A DNA stretch of 64,000 bases from CAWDMW01 sp963803575 (GTDB taxonomy: Bacteria > Pseudomonadota > Alphaproteobacteria > Rickettsiales > UBA998), in assembly GCA_963803575.1 (NCBI GenBank), contig CAWDMW010000002.1:1488001-1552000 (forward strand), in the 5' to 3' direction. The notes below the pieces were generated by a model. That model had not been told where the DNA came from. It saw only the letters and a list, made by a program, of their open reading frames with translations, and ran no database searches. Both the position numbers and the translations under genes were made by a program. Each line of letters starts with the position of its first letter. The first letter of the stretch is position 1. This document shows positions 27,099 to 36,425 of the stretch, in pieces.

Positions 27099-27328
27099 AG
27101 CACCTCAAACCCTATGCGGTCGCAACCGATGAGTGGAGGGTCTATCGCAAAGTGATTCCTGCATCGTTACTCATACAGACAAAGAAACTTACCTCAACTG
27201 TAGAGTCCGTTAATGGGCAGGTGCGAAACTATCTCGCCCGCTTCAATCGAAGAACAAAGCGATACTCAAAGTCACCCATCATGGCTGAAATATCCCTATA
27301 TCTATTATGGATGCATAAACTATGCTAA
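26966..27328 (+). CDS. IS1 InsB-like transposase C-terminal frame
   Basis: The 120-codon second frame: WVWIAVSRLTRQILAIEVG, VATDEWRVYRKVIP (second catalytic Asp), STVESVNGQVRNYLARFNRR (catalytic Glu) and MAEISLYLLWMHKLC. It overlaps the first frame and would normally be translated only as a frameshift fusion. Confidence 0.88.
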   Translation: MALHPKKRRKLWVWIAVSRLTRQILAIEVGSRGAKPLKKLWERVKHLKPYAVATDEWRVYRKVIPASLLIQTKKLTSTVESVNGQVRNYLARFNRRTKRYSKSPIMAEISLYLLWMHKLC

Positions 27329-27340
27329 TTCAACAATGCC

Positions 27341-27348
27341 GATTTTTG
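27341..27348. repeat. 8-bp target-site duplication, right copy
   Basis: The second GATTTTTG copy, immediately after the right inverted repeat of the IS1-family element. Confidence 0.9.
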
Positions 27349-27503
27349 ATACTATTTAAGCTGTACCAGCCATAGCTGACATTAATAGCTATAATAAGAC
27401 CAAAAACAATATACAGTCTCTTAGCAATAGTTAGTTGTGTAATCATATGGTGAGTCTCTGCTTGAATATTGAGACAGACTAACGTGCTAATGTTAATATC
27501 GGG

Positions 27504-27532
27504 TTGACTTTATCTGTTAGTCAGAATAAATA
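27504..27532 (+). promoter_or_regulatory. Probable sigma-70 promoter of htpX
   Basis: TTGACT (27504-27509), a 17-bp spacer and TAAATA (27527-27532) lie about 100 bp before htpX. The spacing is ideal and the -35 has one mismatch. htpX is stress-controlled in some bacteria, but no heat-shock signature is obvious here. Confidence 0.5.
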
Positions 27533-27635
27533 AACTAGTATAGCATTGTGTGCTTTGTTTTGTCTTATCTTATCTGGCTGTTGTAATTATGCCACCTGAA
27601 CCTATCTAGTCTATACATTAATAGGAGACAAAAAA

Positions 27636-28541
27636 ATGAACGGAATGGCACGTACCTACATGCTGATGGCAGCGATGACGGCCTTATTTATGGGCATTGG
27701 ATTTATGTTAGGTGGTCAGGGCGGTATGGTTATGGCACTGATTCTGGCTGCTGGTATGAACATATTTGCTTACTGGAATGCTGACAAAATGGTGCTGTCT
27801 ATGCATGGAGCTAAAGCGGTAAACGCTGATACAGCACCTCAGCTATACCGCATGACACAATCACTGGCACGAAATGCCGATATACCTATGCCTGCATTAT
27901 ACATTATGGAAAACAACCAACCCAATGCATTTGCAACCGGGCGCAACCCACAGCATGGCGCTGTTGCAGTCACTACCGGATTGATGAATGCGCTAAATGA
28001 TGACGAATTAGCAGGAGTCATTGCTCATGAACTGGCACATATTAAAAATCGTGACTCACTTATCATGACGGTAACCGCGACCATAGCCGGAGCAATCAGT
28101 ATGCTCGCAAACATATCAATGTTCTTTGGCCATAGTGAACATAATCGTTTAGGTATGTTTGGCACGATTGCGATTATGGTGCTTGCTCCAATTGCTGCGA
28201 TGTTAGTGCAAATGGCTATATCACGCACACGGGAATATTCCGCTGATAAGATAGGGGCAGAAATATGTGGCAACCCTAATGCATTGGCGTCAGCTTTAGC
28301 CAAAATTGACCAGATGGCGCACCAAACTTACAACAAAGAAGCTGAGCGATCTCCAGCAAGCGCCCATATGTTTATTATTAACCCGCTATCCAACCGAGCA
28401 GTTGATAATCTGTTTTCAACGCACCCGAACACCAAAAATCGTATCGCACGATTGCAGCAAATGAACCCTTCATCATTAAATAAGTCTGGCGCGCCATGGC
28501 AGAGCGATGCATCTTCCAAACGCTCAGGCCCGTGGGGATAA
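27636..28541 (+). CDS. htpX: Membrane zinc metalloprotease HtpX
   Basis: A 301-residue inner-membrane protease of the M48 family that degrades misfolded membrane proteins. Membrane helices lie at about 7-25, 28-45, 148-166 and 176-196. The zinc motif HELAH is at about 130-134 (VIAHELAHIKNRDS), and the downstream SRTREYSADKIGAEICGN supplies the third ligand. A clear AGGAGA precedes the ATG. The 3' end has FSTHPNTKNRIARLQQM, typical of the family. Confidence 0.95.
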   Translation: MNGMARTYMLMAAMTALFMGIGFMLGGQGGMVMALILAAGMNIFAYWNADKMVLSMHGAKAVNADTAPQLYRMTQSLARNADIPMPALYIMENNQPNAFATGRNPQHGAVAVTTGLMNALNDDELAGVIAHELAHIKNRDSLIMTVTATIAGAISMLANISMFFGHSEHNRLGMFGTIAIMVLAPIAAMLVQMAISRTREYSADKIGAEICGNPNALASALAKIDQMAHQTYNKEAERSPASAHMFIINPLSNRAVDNLFSTHPNTKNRIARLQQMNPSSLNKSGAPWQSDASSKRSGPWG

Positions 28542-28581
28542 AATTGCATCAAGTCACGTTTGACGCTACCAATGCATCACT

Positions 28582-29763
28582 ATGATGACGTTTTTCGATG
28601 TAATAATTATTGGTGCAGGTGCGGCAGGTATGATGTGTGCGGCACAAGCAGGTAGGCGAGGGCGAAGCGTGTTATTGCTCGATCATTATCCTGTTATCGG
28701 TGAGAAAATTCGTATTTCTGGTGGAGGGCGGTGCAATTTTACTAATCTGCATTGCAGCCCTGAACATTATTTGAGCGAAAATCCACGGTTTTGTATATCT
28801 GCGCTTTCACGTTATACGCAAAAAGACTTCATCACGCTGGTGGAAAAGCACGGCATTGCTTACCATGAGAAAACACTAGGTCAGCTGTTTTGTGACCATT
28901 CTTCCAGGCAAATCATTACCATGCTACGTGATGAATGTTATTTAAGTAATGTTACGGTTCAACACCCCGTACAGGTTAAAGCGATAGCTTCGCAGGCAAC
29001 AGGTGGGTTTTCTGTTGAAACAGACCATCAGGGGGCCTTCCATGCAACTTCTTTAGTGATTGCATCAGGCGGACTGGCCATACCCAAAATTGGTGCCACT
29101 GGTTTTGCTTACCAATTAGCAAAGCAATATTATATTTCAGTCATTCCAACCAGACCAGCTTTAGTACCGCTTACCTTAGATTTACCGCATCTGAAAGCAT
29201 TATCTGGCATCGCTATGCCGGTGATAGCATCAGCGGGTAAGCATTCGTTCAAAGAAGCAATGTTGTTGACTCATAAAGGGTTAAGTGGCCCTGCTATTTT
29301 ACAAATATCGTCTTACCTGCAAGAAAAGGAGGCAGTGCGTATTAACTTACTGCCAGATCAGCATAATATATATGAAAGCCTCAAGAGCCATAAAGCAGCA
29401 AACCCCAAACAGGACATATGTACCGTACTAAACGCCATGTTTCCAAAATCCTTTGCTTCAATGCTTTGTGAGCAGTATCTGACACAAACACGCTTAGCAG
29501 ATATATCGCACAAAACATTACAGCTATTAGCCCAAACACTGCAAGACTGGTCACTTACCCCAACGGGTACGGAAGGCTACAAGAAAGCAGAAGTGACGGC
29601 AGGTGGCATTGATACGCGTGCGTTATCATCCACGACAATGGAATGTCGCGGGGTCAAAGGGCTTTACTTTATTGGTGAATGCGTAGACGTTACCGGGCAT
29701 TTGGGTGGGTTTAACTTCCAGTGGGCGTGGTCATCAGGGTATGCGGCAGGGAAAGTGGTCTAG
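28582..29763 (+). CDS. BaiN/HI0933-family flavoprotein
   Basis: A 393-residue FAD-dependent oxidoreductase of the YhiN/HI0933/BaiN family. N-terminal dinucleotide fold IIIGAGAAGMMCAAQAGRRG, then the family signature RISGGGRCNFTN near 49-60, mid-domain LTHKGLSGPAILQISSYL, and a C-terminal GLYFIGECVDVTGHLGGFNF with AWSSGYAAG binding the flavin. The substrate in most bacteria is unknown; BaiN itself acts in gut bile-acid metabolism, which should not be assumed here. Confidence 0.9.
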   Translation: MMTFFDVIIIGAGAAGMMCAAQAGRRGRSVLLLDHYPVIGEKIRISGGGRCNFTNLHCSPEHYLSENPRFCISALSRYTQKDFITLVEKHGIAYHEKTLGQLFCDHSSRQIITMLRDECYLSNVTVQHPVQVKAIASQATGGFSVETDHQGAFHATSLVIASGGLAIPKIGATGFAYQLAKQYYISVIPTRPALVPLTLDLPHLKALSGIAMPVIASAGKHSFKEAMLLTHKGLSGPAILQISSYLQEKEAVRINLLPDQHNIYESLKSHKAANPKQDICTVLNAMFPKSFASMLCEQYLTQTRLADISHKTLQLLAQTLQDWSLTPTGTEGYKKAEVTAGGIDTRALSSTTMECRGVKGLYFIGECVDVTGHLGGFNFQWAWSSGYAAGKVV

Positions 29764-29780
29764 CGATTTATTGATAGAAA

Positions 29781-29814
29781 CTGTCATTAAACTGTCATCA
29801 TAGATTGCTATAAT
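29781..29814 (+). promoter_or_regulatory. PhoB box and -10 element
   Basis: CTGTCAT (29781-29787), TAAA, CTGTCAT (29792-29798) form a perfect Pho box with an 11-bp repeat period, followed after 10 bp by TATAAT (29809-29814). This is the standard PhoB-activated promoter layout, in which the box replaces the -35. It drives the unknown gene at 29842. An almost identical promoter lies at 36468-36501. Confidence 0.85.
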
Positions 29815-29841
29815 AAATACGATATAACTTTATGCACCCTG

Positions 29842-30849
29842 ATGGAACAACCAGACAAACATTTATCTAAAGAACCGAACCTCGCTGATCGTACCGTGGG
29901 TATTGTTGGTGCGGCAACGGCTGTGGGTAATGCACATAATGCCGTAGGTACGGTCGTCAACCTGGCAACGCACTCCAACAAGTTTGCTCAAGGGATACGA
30001 CACGTTACTGGAAATGGCGGATCACTCTTTAACAATACCGTTAAAGAAGTTTTTGGCGCAGGCATTAATCCATTTTTGGCAAAACTTTCTTTTGGCGTCA
30101 GAGCCATTGAAGGAACGTCAAAACTGATTGAAGGTGACGGGGTCGCTGCTGCAGGAAAACTGACCCGTGGTGCAGCTGAGGCAGCTGTTGTTGTAGCTAA
30201 TGCATCTGGTATAGGAGCCTTAGCCAATATTGGTACATGGGTCGTAACCCGTAAATTTGCATCCGAACATATTGGCGATTTCGTTGAAAACTCTACTACC
30301 TGGGCATTGGGTGGCACCAAAGAAGATAAAGCAGCAAAGAAAGCACAAGCAGAAGGATCAGTCGAATTTCCAGCGGCGGCTATTACGGTGCCAGAGGGTA
30401 TTGCGGGTGCAGGGTTGATGGCAAATAAGATGATGGCTGAAAATGGTCAGCCATTAACCATCGGTGCATTACCCGGTTCAGTGAATGCTCAGGGTATGCC
30501 CATGACGTCTGCAACGTTAAAAGGAAAACAGTTATTTCCTTCTCAGGTGATGGCAGTCAATTATGACCGTACGCAGGAAATGATGCAGGATCAGAATAAT
30601 GCACTGCGTGAACAACAACAGGAACAACGTGAGACTATGCTGGAAGCCCAGAACTCTGGCCCTTATCCAAGGCAGGGCAGACCAGAAGGATATTGGCAGG
30701 ATTATCTTAAGCAGCAAGGCCACAATGCGCCGGCACTGGCACAAAACAATGCATCTGCTGAACCTACCGCGTCTGATGATGGTCGCTTTGCTGCGGCTGT
30801 TCGTCAGGCAGAATTAATGGCAGCTAACGCTCCGGCACAAGTAACTTAA
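29842..30849 (+). CDS. Unknown Gly/Ala-rich protein under a Pho box
   Basis: A 335-residue protein. The first half is low-complexity and rich in small residues (VGIVGAATAVGNAHNAVGTV, LTRGAAEAAVVVANASGIGA) and looks helical and amphipathic. The second half has a coiled-coil-like QEMMQDQNNALREQQQEQRE, then PYPRQGRPEGYWQDYLKQQG and a disordered Ala/Asn tail. No signal peptide is clear. The perfect PhoB box 28-61 bp upstream suggests production under phosphate starvation. The composition somewhat recalls granule- or membrane-surface proteins such as phasins, but no family is recognised. Confidence 0.7.
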   Translation: MEQPDKHLSKEPNLADRTVGIVGAATAVGNAHNAVGTVVNLATHSNKFAQGIRHVTGNGGSLFNNTVKEVFGAGINPFLAKLSFGVRAIEGTSKLIEGDGVAAAGKLTRGAAEAAVVVANASGIGALANIGTWVVTRKFASEHIGDFVENSTTWALGGTKEDKAAKKAQAEGSVEFPAAAITVPEGIAGAGLMANKMMAENGQPLTIGALPGSVNAQGMPMTSATLKGKQLFPSQVMAVNYDRTQEMMQDQNNALREQQQEQRETMLEAQNSGPYPRQGRPEGYWQDYLKQQGHNAPALAQNNASAEPTASDDGRFAAAVRQAELMAANAPAQVT

Positions 30850-30909
30850 GGCTTGACATGTTACTAAAATCCTATTATTTAACTAACCCCAAATACAAGA
30901 GTTACTGAT

Positions 30910-31434
30910 ATGTCTGAAGATATGTCTATGTTAGAATCAAAATATCACCAAATTACTGATCTATATGATCTGGCAGATGATCTTGTCAGCACGGCTGAAG
31001 ATCCAAATGTTTTGCACCCTGATTCGCAGCTGGATTTAGTTGAACCGCTTATCCAGCAAATTAGTGATTCCACTGATGTGTTATGTGAAGAATTTATTGA
31101 AGTTGCAGGAAAGCGTGAAACTAGTCCTGTCAAACGCACGCGTATTGAGTCTGCATTGCGCCGTATCTATATGGCGATTGATGCTTATGCACGCCAATCC
31201 GGTCAAATGGTTCAGGTAGCGGGAAGTGAATTACGTAATATTGCTGATCCCATTGTGCATAAAATCAAATTACAGGTTGAACATATCATTGGTATCTTCA
31301 TTGACTTTGTTGATTTGTCTTTAGATCGTATTATGCAAAAACAGCACGTAGAAGAACTGCGCGCACGTCAGGAAAAAGTTGCCCAAATGCTGTATGCTAA
31401 TGAGCGACGCTCAGGCTTTGAAATGGGTGCATAA
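30910..31434 (+). CDS. Hypothetical helical protein
   Basis: A 174-residue soluble, strongly helical protein (YHQITDLYDLADDLVSTAED, LRRIYMAIDAYARQSGQMVQ, QVEHIIGIFIDFVDLSLDRI, then a basic coiled-coil end). An AAGAG site precedes the ATG. It lies 60 bp after the Pho-box gene and before a strong terminator, so it may be read from the same promoter, though a separate TTGACA-like sequence exists near 30853. No family recognised. Confidence 0.65.
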   Translation: MSEDMSMLESKYHQITDLYDLADDLVSTAEDPNVLHPDSQLDLVEPLIQQISDSTDVLCEEFIEVAGKRETSPVKRTRIESALRRIYMAIDAYARQSGQMVQVAGSELRNIADPIVHKIKLQVEHIIGIFIDFVDLSLDRIMQKQHVEELRARQEKVAQMLYANERRSGFEMGA

Positions 31435-31449
31435 GTTAAGCTACAAGAA

Positions 31450-31484
31450 GAGGGCGTTGCATAATAGTGCAACGCCCTTTTTTG
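31450..31484 (+). terminator. Strong terminator, possibly bidirectional
   Basis: GGGCGTTGCA (31452-31461) pairs perfectly with TGCAACGCCC (31468-31477) and is followed by six or more T. It ends the plus-strand unit and sits just beyond the convergent lon stop codon, so it could serve both. Confidence 0.92.
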
Positions 31485-31492
31485 ATTTTCAC

Positions 31493-33892
31493 TTAATGGG
31501 TAATGACGTTATCTTTTGATCCTGTCGTATCAGGAGCAATGGTAGGTTTGGGCATAGCTTCCCATTCCACCGGAACCACTGGTTTTGTCAGCGCATGTTG
31601 TAGCACTTCATCTACGTGTGAAACCGGGATAATAGTAATACGTTCTTTTACGTTGTCTGGAATGTCTTCCAAATCTTTTTCATTCTCTTTAGGAATCAGA
31701 ACGGTTTTGATACCGCCACGCAATGCAGCCAGTAGTTTTTCCTTTAGGCCACCAATAGGCAGCACACGGCCACGCAAGGTCACTTCTCCTGTCATCGCAA
31801 CCGAGCGTTGAACGGGAATACCGGTAAGTACCGAAACAATCGTTGTACACATGGCAATACCTGCGGAAGGGCCATCTTTTGGAGTAGCGCCCTCAGGAAC
31901 ATGCACGTGAATATCTTTATCTTTCAACATATCTTGCGTAATGCCAAATGTGTGTGCGCGGGAACGAATATAGCTGTAGGCTGCCTGTACGGATTCCTGC
32001 ATTACATCACCTAATTTACCCGTATAGGTAATTTTGTTTTTCCCCGGAACGGTGACGGCTTCAATAATCAGCAGATCACCTCCTGTTTCCGTGTAAGCAA
32101 GACCTGTCGTCATTCCTACCATATCTTCCTGTTCAGCCTGACCAAACGAAAACTTACGTACTCCAAGGAAGTCTGATAGGTTACTGGCACTAACGGTGAT
32201 AGAATCGGACGTGTCTGTCAGAAGCTTGCGGACAGTTTTGCGCGCTAAAGCCGAGATTTCGCGCTCTAATCCACGTACACCCGCTTCACGTGTGTAATAA
32301 CGGATGATGTCGCGCAACGCATCCGTGGCAATCGCCCATTCGTCTTCTTTCAGGCCATGGTCTTTACCACGTTTATGAATCATATAACGCTCGGCTATAT
32401 GGATTTTTTCCTCCTCAGTATAGCCCGGAATACGGATGATTTCCATACGATCCATCAATGGGCGCGGCATATTCAGGGAGTTCGCTGTAGCAATGAACAT
32501 CACGTCCGACAAATCATAATCCACTTCAAGATAATGGTCGTTGAAGTTTTTGTTTTGTTCTGGGTCAAGCACTTCAAGCAAAGCTGCTGCCGGATCACCA
32601 CGGTAATCATTGCCCATTTTATCAATTTCATCTAATAAAATAAGTGGGTTAGATACTTTTGCTTTCTTCAGTGATTGTACTAATTTTCCGGGCATAGAAC
32701 CGATATAGGTACGACGATGCCCACGAATTTCTGATTCATCACGCACTCCACCAAGCGACACTTTGATGTAGGTGCGGTTGGTAGCGCGAGCAATGGAGCG
32801 AGCAAGGGAGGTTTTCCCAACACCCGGAGGGCCAATCAGGCATAGGATAGAGCCTTTCACTTCTTTGGTGCGCTGTTGCACAGCCAGATATTCTAAAATA
32901 CGCTCTTTCACTTTATCAAGCCCGTAATGATCTTCATCAAGGATGGACTCAGCACCGGCTAAATCATAGGAGAGGCGAGAGCGCTTTTTCCACGGCAGAC
33001 ATGCAAGCCAGTCCAGATAGTTACGTATCACCGAAGCTTCCGCAGACATAGCATTCATGGTGCGTAGTTTCTTTATCTCTGCTTTTGCTTTTTGTTGAGC
33101 CTCTTTGCTCATCTTCGCTTTCTTTAAGCGTTCTTCCAGCTCAGTGATTTCATCCGCACCTTCTTCCGTTTCATCCAGTTCTTTATGAATTGCTTTAAGC
33201 TGCTCGTTTAAATAATACTCGCGCTGTGTTTTTTCCATTTGGCGCTTAACACGGCCACGAATACGTTTTTCTGTGTTCAGGACGCTGATTTCACTTTCCA
33301 TCAAGCCATAAACATATTCCAGCCTTTCATACACATCCAGCATTTCCAGAATTTTCTGTTTGGCCTGTATGTCAATCTGCATATGTGCAGCAATAGTATC
33401 TGCTAGAATAGAGGCACTTGTCAATTTACTAATCGCACTCAGAGTATCAGGTTGGATCTTCTTATTGAGTTTGACATAGTCCTCAAAGTGACTAATGGCA
33501 GAGCGGTGCAATGCTTGCAATTCTTCTGTTTCCTGATGAACCTCATCCAGTTTTTCCACCTGAATCTGATAGTAATCTTCCGTGTCTATTGTCTCAATGT
33601 TGCGAGCACGGTATTTGCCTTCCACCAGCACCTTTACCGTGCCATCTGGCAAACGAAGCAATTGTAAGATATTTGCGACAGTACCTATAGGGTGCACGTC
33701 TTTCAACTCAGGGTTGTCTTGCGAGCCATCTTTTTGCGTCACAAGAAATATGCGCTTATCCTGATTAATCACTTTATCCAGTGCTTTGACAGACTTATCA
33801 CGCCCTACAAACAGAGGCACCACCATGTCGGGAAACACGACAATGTCTCGCAAAGGCAGTACGGGGATAGTTTTAGAAGTGGTATCAGTCAT
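31493..33892 (-). CDS. lon: ATP-dependent protease Lon
   Basis: A 799-residue cytoplasmic AAA+ serine protease of normal length. The N-terminal substrate-binding domain (about 1-200) is followed by a coiled region, then Walker A GPPGVGKTSLARSIA, Walker B LILLDEIDKMG, and a C-terminal protease with the Ser-Lys dyad, Ser near 677 in PKDGPSAGIAM and Lys in GGLKEKLLAALRGG. It removes misfolded and short-lived regulatory proteins. Confidence 0.97.
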   Translation of the reverse strand: MTDTTSKTIPVLPLRDIVVFPDMVVPLFVGRDKSVKALDKVINQDKRIFLVTQKDGSQDNPELKDVHPIGTVANILQLLRLPDGTVKVLVEGKYRARNIETIDTEDYYQIQVEKLDEVHQETEELQALHRSAISHFEDYVKLNKKIQPDTLSAISKLTSASILADTIAAHMQIDIQAKQKILEMLDVYERLEYVYGLMESEISVLNTEKRIRGRVKRQMEKTQREYYLNEQLKAIHKELDETEEGADEITELEERLKKAKMSKEAQQKAKAEIKKLRTMNAMSAEASVIRNYLDWLACLPWKKRSRLSYDLAGAESILDEDHYGLDKVKERILEYLAVQQRTKEVKGSILCLIGPPGVGKTSLARSIARATNRTYIKVSLGGVRDESEIRGHRRTYIGSMPGKLVQSLKKAKVSNPLILLDEIDKMGNDYRGDPAAALLEVLDPEQNKNFNDHYLEVDYDLSDVMFIATANSLNMPRPLMDRMEIIRIPGYTEEEKIHIAERYMIHKRGKDHGLKEDEWAIATDALRDIIRYYTREAGVRGLEREISALARKTVRKLLTDTSDSITVSASNLSDFLGVRKFSFGQAEQEDMVGMTTGLAYTETGGDLLIIEAVTVPGKNKITYTGKLGDVMQESVQAAYSYIRSRAHTFGITQDMLKDKDIHVHVPEGATPKDGPSAGIAMCTTIVSVLTGIPVQRSVAMTGEVTLRGRVLPIGGLKEKLLAALRGGIKTVLIPKENEKDLEDIPDNVKERITIIPVSHVDEVLQHALTKPVVPVEWEAMPKPTIAPDTTGSKDNVITH

Positions 33893-33974
33893 AAAGTCGG
33901 TGCTAATAAATTGTTAAACGTGTCACGATATACTTAAGTGTAATATAAACCGATTTTAGTCTAATACCAGAGGT

Positions 33975-34799
33975 ATGCCAAACATTTATTTTTCTTCTAC
34001 TCGTGCGCAATTTGGTTTTTCTCTGATAGAAATATCTATTGTGCTGATTATTATTGCGTTAATTGCCGGCGGTGTTGTAGCGGGCAGAGATCTCATTGCC
34101 ACCTCAAATCATCGTAATATTGCGGTTAAGGCATCAGAACTTCTCTCATCCATTACACAATTTCAGGAAAAATATCGCGCTTTGCCGGGTGACATGGCTA
34201 ATGCCACATTAGTGTGGGGGCGTGCAGACGGTAATAGTGCTACGCAAGATAACTGTGCAGACATGGATGGGGATAGTGCGTTGAATGCTACATGCAACGG
34301 TAACGGCAATGGTTTTATTGCAAGTGATGCTGCCAGCACGTATGAACGTTTCCGCTTATGGGAACATTTGAGGCTTGGTAGTTACATTAATGGCTCATAT
34401 ACAGGCATTGCGGGTGGATCAGGAGACATTCACGGGGTATCGGGAAGCAACGTACCTGCCGGAATCATAGAAAATACTGCATATGATTTGATTTACCTTG
34501 ATAGTGCTTCTTTGCCAGCGCAATATTTTGCCGTACCGGAATATAGTCATGTATTGCATATGGGTATGGAACAATCTGGCAATAATCCGCCTCACGGGGC
34601 AATTATTTCTGCTCAGGTCGCTTACTCGATGGACAAGAAAATTGACGATGGACTGCCGGGGCAGGGGCATCTTACCACATTTAATAACACACAACATAGC
34701 AATTGTGCCTCATCCGATGATGTGGCAACGGCTCGTTATCAGACACAGGGTGCAGATGGCATGACTGATTGCACTCTTTTATTCAACGCAGGTTTCTAA
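33975..34799 (+). CDS. Prepilin-like protein 1
   Basis: A 274-residue protein with a type IV/II prepilin leader. Cleavage is expected in AQFG|FSLIE, with Glu at +5 and a hydrophobic helix ISIVLIIIALIAGGVV. The rest is a pseudopilin-like body with ITQFQEKYRALPGDMANATL and a Gly/Asn/Asp-rich loop (about 90-112). It starts 5 bp upstream of a paralogue. Pilus or secretion machinery genes (pilB, pilC, pilD) are not in the window, so its system is unknown. Confidence 0.85.
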   Translation: MPNIYFSSTRAQFGFSLIEISIVLIIIALIAGGVVAGRDLIATSNHRNIAVKASELLSSITQFQEKYRALPGDMANATLVWGRADGNSATQDNCADMDGDSALNATCNGNGNGFIASDAASTYERFRLWEHLRLGSYINGSYTGIAGGSGDIHGVSGSNVPAGIIENTAYDLIYLDSASLPAQYFAVPEYSHVLHMGMEQSGNNPPHGAIISAQVAYSMDKKIDDGLPGQGHLTTFNNTQHSNCASSDDVATARYQTQGADGMTDCTLLFNAGF

Positions 34800-34803
34800 C
34801 ACT

Positions 34804-35601
34804 ATGTCTTTTAATACACGCCATAACCATGGTTTCACTTTAATTGAGTTATCTATTGTACTCATCATTATCGCATTACTGGCGGGTGGCATCCTGACAG
34901 GAACAGAGTTATTAAGAAATTCTCAGCTAAAGCAAGTGCAAGCAAGTGCCACGCATTATTTGCGCGCCGTTACGCAATTTGAGCAGAAACATCATGCTTT
35001 ACCGGGCGATATGTATAATGCCATTGATATATGGGGCGCACAAGACGGTGGTGATGGTGTTGGTAATGACTGCATCCATGCAACAAGTGTCAGCGTGGCC
35101 ACCTGTAACGGGAATGGCGATGGGTTTATAGCTGATACGAATGATACGGCTTATGAGGCATTTCGCATGTGGCAACATCTGGCAAATGAACGTATGATTT
35201 CCGGCAGCTTTAGTGGTGCAAGAACCGGCACCACCAGCCAGTGGGCAGCATCGTTTGGTACAAATGCCCCTCGCGGAGCTAAAGGTTCCAATATTGGGTT
35301 TTTGCTACGTTATGAATCGGCTAACTCAGATATGTATGGAACAACCCTTCCATCACATCATTTGCGCTATGCGGCGGAAACAGCAAACGCATATGCAGAT
35401 AATCCTACGCTTAGTGCCAAGGATGTATGGGCAATAGACAGAAAAATGGATGATGCTTTGCCCGGACAAGGGATGGTCGTAACATTCGATCAGACTAAAC
35501 ATGCTCAATGTACAACCAGTGATGACCCGCTGACAGCCCAATATAATGTCAGTAGTCCGTCAGATGAAGCTTGCGCTATACATTTTAAAGCAGATTTTTA
35601 A
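34804..35601 (+). CDS. Prepilin-like protein 2
   Basis: A 265-residue paralogue of the gene just upstream. Leader and cleavage site HNHG|FTLIELS with the helix IVLIIIALLAGGILTG, then VTQFEQKHHALPGDMYNAID, again with the LPGDM motif and Asn/Gly-rich loop. The tandem arrangement suggests duplication and joint use in one filament. The IS5 copy 2 is inserted just after its stop. Confidence 0.85.
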   Translation: MSFNTRHNHGFTLIELSIVLIIIALLAGGILTGTELLRNSQLKQVQASATHYLRAVTQFEQKHHALPGDMYNAIDIWGAQDGGDGVGNDCIHATSVSVATCNGNGDGFIADTNDTAYEAFRMWQHLANERMISGSFSGARTGTTSQWAASFGTNAPRGAKGSNIGFLLRYESANSDMYGTTLPSHHLRYAAETANAYADNPTLSAKDVWAIDRKMDDALPGQGMVVTFDQTKHAQCTTSDDPLTAQYNVSSPSDEACAIHFKADF

Positions 35602-35670
35602 CTAATCTATGTAGGTTTTGTTGAGTTTTTATAATTTATTGTGTATAATCGATGGAATTGAGGAGGTTTT

Positions 35671-36021
35671 ATGTCTTATACACAACGAATTGGTCAGCAT
35701 CAGTGGGATTCTATCTATATGTATCTAAACGACTTTGCGAACATATATACTAAGAACGAGGCCGATTGTCGTCGCTTTGTTGAAGCGGTGTTTTGGATGG
35801 CGCGTTCGGGGTCACAATGGCGACTTTTGCCGCCAGAATATGGCGCATGGAATACGGTCTATCGCCGCTTTTCGGATTGGGCAAAGAAGGGCGTATGGTA
35901 TAAAATGATGTATTATTTTCAGAATGATCGCGATATGGAGTACATCATGATTGACTCCACTATTTTGCGTGCCCACGCTTGCGCCAGCCCTTCAAAAGCA
36001 AACAAGATGATGAAGGGCTAG
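35671..36021 (+). CDS. IS5-family transposase, N-terminal frame
   Basis: 116 codons, identical to copy 1 except for one residue (NDRDMEY). It has the same GAGGAGG ribosome binding site and the same first catalytic Asp (EYIMIDSTILRAH). It overlaps the second frame. Confidence 0.88.
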   Translation: MSYTQRIGQHQWDSIYMYLNDFANIYTKNEADCRRFVEAVFWMARSGSQWRLLPPEYGAWNTVYRRFSDWAKKGVWYKMMYYFQNDRDMEYIMIDSTILRAHACASPSKANKMMKG

Positions 36022-36425
36022 GGCGATCCTGCGGCGGATTCTCTACAAAAATTCACGCCGTTTGCGATGCTTTGGGCAACCCACTTCGCTTTATTATCAC
36101 GCCAGGTCAGCGCCACGATGTTTCACAAGCTATTGATATCATTAGTGGAATTAATACGCAAGCGTTATTAGCTGATAAAGGGTATGATTCAGACGAGCTG
36201 CGGGAGTTTGTCCAAAAATCAGGTGCGGCTGCGCATATTCCGCCACGAAAAAATCGGCTAAAAGAGAAAATTTACGATGAGAATCTTTATAAAGAGCGCC
36301 ATAAAGTGGAGTGTTTATTTGGTTTTCTAAAGCATTACAGGAGGTTATTTGCACGGTTTGATAAAACCAAACAAAACTTCTCTGCTTTCCTCCATTTTGT
36401 CGGCGCACTTCAATGGCTAAAATAA
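35979..36425 (+). CDS. IS5-family transposase, C-terminal frame
   Basis: 148 codons, identical in protein sequence to the copy at 15072-15518, carrying the second catalytic Asp (ALLADKGYDSDELR) and the Glu region (HKVECLFGFLKHYRRLFARF). Expressed, if at all, through frameshifting from the first frame. Confidence 0.88.
   Translation: MRQPFKSKQDDEGLGRSCGGFSTKIHAVCDALGNPLRFIITPGQRHDVSQAIDIISGINTQALLADKGYDSDELREFVQKSGAAAHIPPRKNRLKEKIYDENLYKERHKVECLFGFLKHYRRLFARFDKTKQNFSAFLHFVGALQWLK

Larger units (their letters stand above)
26589..27340 (+). mobile_element. IS1-family insertion sequence
   Basis: A 752-bp element with 21-bp perfect terminal inverted repeats (GGCATTGTTGAATTAGCATAG and its complement), flanked by an 8-bp duplication. 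It carries overlapping insA/insB-type frames with an A7 slippery site. It appears intact and recent, since its ends are perfect. It is inserted near the 5' end of the chemoreceptor gene. Confidence 0.95.
24746..27446 (-). pseudogene. Methyl-accepting chemotaxis protein, broken by an IS and two stops
   Basis: The ancestral chemoreceptor can be rebuilt. ATG at 27446 begins ITQLTIAKRLYIVFGLIIAI (first membrane helix). The IS1 insertion and one copy of its 8-bp duplication are then removed (26581-27340), and the frame continues SIKNQSNYFSDYR through a sensor domain. A second helix (ITSIILAIAFAVLLASYLV), a HAMP-like region and the signalling domain (ISEQTNLLALNATIESARAG) follow, ending at 24746. 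The total is 1941 nt, exactly 647 codons. Two in-frame TAA codons also interrupt it (25307-25309 and 25106-25108). The second sits where the family has Gln (VKNLAG-TAQ). Product almost certainly non-functional. Confidence 0.9.
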
